64,000 nucleotides of DNA from Reinekea blandensis MED297. GTDB lineage: Bacteria; Pseudomonadota; Gammaproteobacteria; Pseudomonadales; Natronospirillaceae. The stretch covers positions 544,149 to 608,148 of the forward strand of contig NZ_CH724153.1 of assembly GCF_000153185.1 (NCBI RefSeq), given 5' to 3'. Under the pieces are notes generated by a model. It had not been told where the DNA came from and did not search any database. It saw only the letters and a list, made by a program, of their open reading frames with translations. The position numbers and the translations under genes are program-made. Below are positions 61,959-64,000 of the stretch, piece by piece; the stretch's first letter is position 1; each line of letters begins with the position of its first letter.

Positions 61959-63556
61959 GGGGTTTGCTCCCGGCTCAGATGCATATGAAGGGTTTGATCA
62001 CTCCAGGGTAATCGCACACCCATTGAGTGGGTGAGTTGTTTAAGCTCGGGTGACGGTGACGAAATGTCCAGGCGAATACCGCGATGCTGGCAATGCTCGG
62101 CAAAATTTAACAACGCCTGCACGGCGGCGACCCGGGCATGATGGGCATGGCCCAGATCCAGCGTCAGCGTTTTTGTTGACTCGCAAATCAGGGCATCGAG
62201 CCGGTCGGGCAATTGCCGGGCGGCTGCAAAATAAAGACTGCCGGAAACCTGAATCAGCAGATGATCGCACTGCTCCGGGGTCTTGACGGGTTCCAGTATT
62301 TGGCGTTCATTTACGCGATAGAGATACAGCGAGGTTTGGCTGGCCTGAAACAGAAACATGACAATGCCCAGGGCGGCGCCGAGCAGAATGGCTTCATGAA
62401 AATTCAGGATTAGCGTGCTGAACACGGTCACCAGAAACAGGCTTCGGGTGGCTGAATTCACGCGCAGCATTTGGCGGATAGCGGCGGGTTTGAGCATGGA
62501 CAGCGCCGTCGCGATGAGCAAACCGGCAATAACCGGCTGCGGAATGCTGCGAATGGCATCCGATCCGAACAGGATGATCGGAATAAGCACCAGCGCTGCA
62601 ATGAATGGAGCCCAGAGTGTGCGTGCGCCCCCGATGTCGAGCAGCACAGATCGCGTTAACGACGTGCTGGCCGGAAAAGCCCCCGTCAGGCTGCCGACCA
62701 GATTAGCCAGCCCCTGACTGCCCAGTTCACGACGCAAAAGTGCGGGTTCCTGGCGGTTGCGTAAAGTCACAATGAGTTCGAGAGAACCAATAAATGCGAC
62801 GGCAAACCCCGGAATAATCAAAGCTTGAATCATACTCCAGCCAGGAAAAGTCTGCGCCAGTTTGGGCCAGCCATCGTTGATGACCGTCGTGTCCCCCAGG
62901 GTGATCCATTCTTCGGCCATCGGGGTCAGGTTAAACGCCACCAGGATGATGCTGATAACTAACACCATGAGGGGAACGGGTATCTTTGGTACGTAACGTT
63001 TACCGAGGATGACGGACGCTAAGGCGATGGTAGCGAGGAGAAAACTGGAAAAGCTGAACTGAGCCCAGTCAAACTGAAACAGCAGACGTATTTCATCCAC
63101 CACATTGCGCACATTGGAAAAGGGCGCGCCCAGAAACTCATCCAACTGCATTAAAGCAATAATAATGGCAGCGCCGGTTGCGAAACCCACCATGACGGCT
63201 TCGGGTACAAAATCAAAAATCCGCTCGGCCCGCATCAGTACAATAAACAAGCGTGAAAGCCCGGCCAGAAACGCCAGGGTAGCCATGGCGGTTAATAACA
63301 GGTCTGGTTGCCCTGCCCAAGGGCTTAAGGAGGTCAGTATGATCAAACCCGTGGTGTTCGTCGGGCCAACTGTGACGCCCGCGCTTTTACCGGCAAGGGC
63401 GGCAATCATTCCGGGAATGGCCGCTGTGACCAACCCGTACATGGGCGGCAATCCTGACAGCATGGCGTATGCCAGGCATTGTGGAATGCCGACCAATGCG
63501 ACGAACAGACCCGCTTGGAGGTCACTGATTTTCGGTAAATAGGGCCCTGCGTTCAT
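61955..63556 (-). CDS. SulP-family inorganic anion transporter with STAS domain
   Basis: A 533-residue SulP/SLC26 protein. The N-terminal QAGLFVALVGIPQCLAYAML and PPMYGLVTAAIPGM segments, PTNTTGLIIL, and GAFPASTSLTRSVL are family features, followed by a STAS domain (about 425-530, ILIQVSGSLYFAAARQLPD). Substrates in the family include sulfate, bicarbonate and other anions. It lies five bases after a DUF442 gene and overlaps the sigma-54 activator, so sulfur-compound transport is favoured, though not proven. Confidence 0.9.
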   Translation of the reverse strand: MNAGPYLPKISDLQAGLFVALVGIPQCLAYAMLSGLPPMYGLVTAAIPGMIAALAGKSAGVTVGPTNTTGLIILTSLSPWAGQPDLLLTAMATLAFLAGLSRLFIVLMRAERIFDFVPEAVMVGFATGAAIIIALMQLDEFLGAPFSNVRNVVDEIRLLFQFDWAQFSFSSFLLATIALASVILGKRYVPKIPVPLMVLVISIILVAFNLTPMAEEWITLGDTTVINDGWPKLAQTFPGWSMIQALIIPGFAVAFIGSLELIVTLRNRQEPALLRRELGSQGLANLVGSLTGAFPASTSLTRSVLLDIGGARTLWAPFIAALVLIPIILFGSDAIRSIPQPVIAGLLIATALSMLKPAAIRQMLRVNSATRSLFLVTVFSTLILNFHEAILLGAALGIVMFLFQASQTSLYLYRVNERQILEPVKTPEQCDHLLIQVSGSLYFAAARQLPDRLDALICESTKTLTLDLGHAHHARVAAVQALLNFAEHCQHRGIRLDISSPSPELKQLTHSMGVRLPWSDQTLHMHLSREQTP

Positions 63557-63561
63557 TCCTG

Positions 63562-63891
63562 TCAGGCGTTAGTGGCCGCGTTATACAGAATGGAGCTTCG
63601 GTTACCTGAGCGACAATAAGCCAGAACGCGACGACCGTCCGCATTCAGCTGCTTGACCGTTGCGACGTAGTCTTCCGTGAAGTTTGGTCCCTGCATGGGC
63701 AGGAAGACGAACTCAAGACCCGCTTCGCCAGCGAGCTGCTTCATTTCTTCGGCGCTCGGTTGTCCGGCTTCTTCACCGTCAGGCCGGTTGCACATAATGA
63801 CTTCAATCCCCTGATTTGCGGCGTTTGCAATGTCATCAGCGTTCAGTTGTGGGGCAACCCAGTAATTTTCTGCGATTTGTGTCCAGTTCAT
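63562..63891 (-). CDS. TIGR01244/DUF442 sulfur-transferase-like protein
   Basis: A 109-residue protein of the phosphatase/rhodanese-like DUF442 family (beta-lactamase hydrolase-like N-terminal domain). MNWTQIAENYWVAPQ begins where family members begin, VIMCNRPDGEE follows, and the active-site loop is AYCRSGNRSS (C-x5-R). I chose the ATG at 63891 with GGAG eight bases upstream; the ATG at 63933, preceded by AAGGGA, would add 14 residues and is nearly as likely. It is the first gene of the operon with SulP. A role in persulfide or sulfite metabolism is suggested by the family. Confidence 0.85.
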   Translation of the reverse strand: MNWTQIAENYWVAPQLNADDIANAANQGIEVIMCNRPDGEEAGQPSAEEMKQLAGEAGLEFVFLPMQGPNFTEDYVATVKQLNADGRRVLAYCRSGNRSSILYNAATNA

Positions 63892-63984
63892 AGCTTTTTC
63901 TCCGGATAACAGCGTCTTGATCAGTTGAATCATAAGTAAGTCCCTTGGGGATTAACAGTGTTCTTTGTTCTGCGTCAAACAACC

Positions 63985-63999
63985 ATTAGATTTTCTAAT
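63985..63999. promoter_or_regulatory. Palindrome upstream of DUF442-SulP operon
   Basis: ATTAGATTTTCTAAT is a perfect palindrome (6-base arms, 3-base centre) lying 52 to 94 bases upstream of the two possible start codons. AT-rich palindromes of this type are bound by ArsR-family sulfur regulators such as BigR/SqrR, which control DUF442 genes elsewhere; whether that applies here is inference. The window ends at this point. Confidence 0.4.
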
Positions 64000-64000
64000 A

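Overview
The window looks like chromosomal DNA of a heterotrophic, probably marine or brackish gammaproteobacterium. Pointers are a TRAP transporter operon, many LysR regulators, secreted nucleases and phosphatases, a GlyGly-CTERM (rhombosortase/type II secretion) tail, and moderate GC. Saccharospirillaceae-like bacteria are a guess only; nothing here fixes the genus. No rRNA, tRNA, CRISPR array, phage or intact insertion sequence was seen.

Layout. (1) 1-3458, minus: a tightly overlapping operon of acyl-CoA dehydrogenase (ACAD10/11 type), SDR, phosphotransferase and histidine phosphatase, with a divergent LysR gene. This resembles the bacterial levulinate (lva) and mammalian ACAD10/11 route, in which 4-hydroxyacyl-CoA is phosphorylated and then eliminated. 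(2) 4556-5908: small phosphotransferase and acetyltransferase genes. (3) 5974-11280: a 1210-residue lipoprotein whose middle resembles the pore-forming domain of anthrax protective antigen and whose C-terminus carries seven FG-GAP repeats, divergent from a CadC-like winged-helix regulator. (4) 11497-40599: a large aromatic-acid island. 3-Hydroxybenzoate (MobA) and 4-hydroxybenzoate (two PobA) are converted to protocatechuate. Two LigAB dioxygenases open the ring by 4,5-cleavage, and LigC, LigI, GalD-type tautomerase, LigJ and LigK take the product to pyruvate and oxaloacetate. Uptake is assigned to a DctPQM TRAP system next to the pathway genes. Seven regulators lie inside the island: five LysR (two with an unusual double helix-turn-helix), one MarR and one AraC. 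A wrecked aroE-like gene, an orphan DctP with a universal stress protein, and an operon of unknown purpose (SnoaL-like, alpha/beta hydrolase, TrmO-like) sit between the two ligAB pairs.

(5) 40641-60553: mostly exported proteins. They include a solute-binding protein, a 1679-residue fusion of metallophosphatase and endonuclease/exonuclease/phosphatase domains, a NadN-like nucleotidase lipoprotein that seems to have lost metal ligands, an ExeM/NucH-like nuclease with a GlyGly-CTERM tail, an M28 aminopeptidase, a cytochrome b561/haem-domain fusion and a second secreted nuclease. Small housekeeping genes (GNAT, HIT, GrpB, PhnA) are interspersed. Taken together this looks like extracellular DNA, nucleotide and peptide scavenging. 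A folded-looking 150-base region at 56491-56640 is unexplained. (6) 60614-63891, minus: an operon of a DUF442/TIGR01244 sulfur-transferase-like protein, a SulP anion transporter, a sigma-54 activator without a sensor domain, and a small membrane protein.

Signals most worth following: the protective-antigen-like lipoprotein, the paired double-HTH LysR regulators with a shared 19-base site at two pathway promoters, the degenerate nucleotidase, the aroE remnant, and the structured element upstream of 56721.
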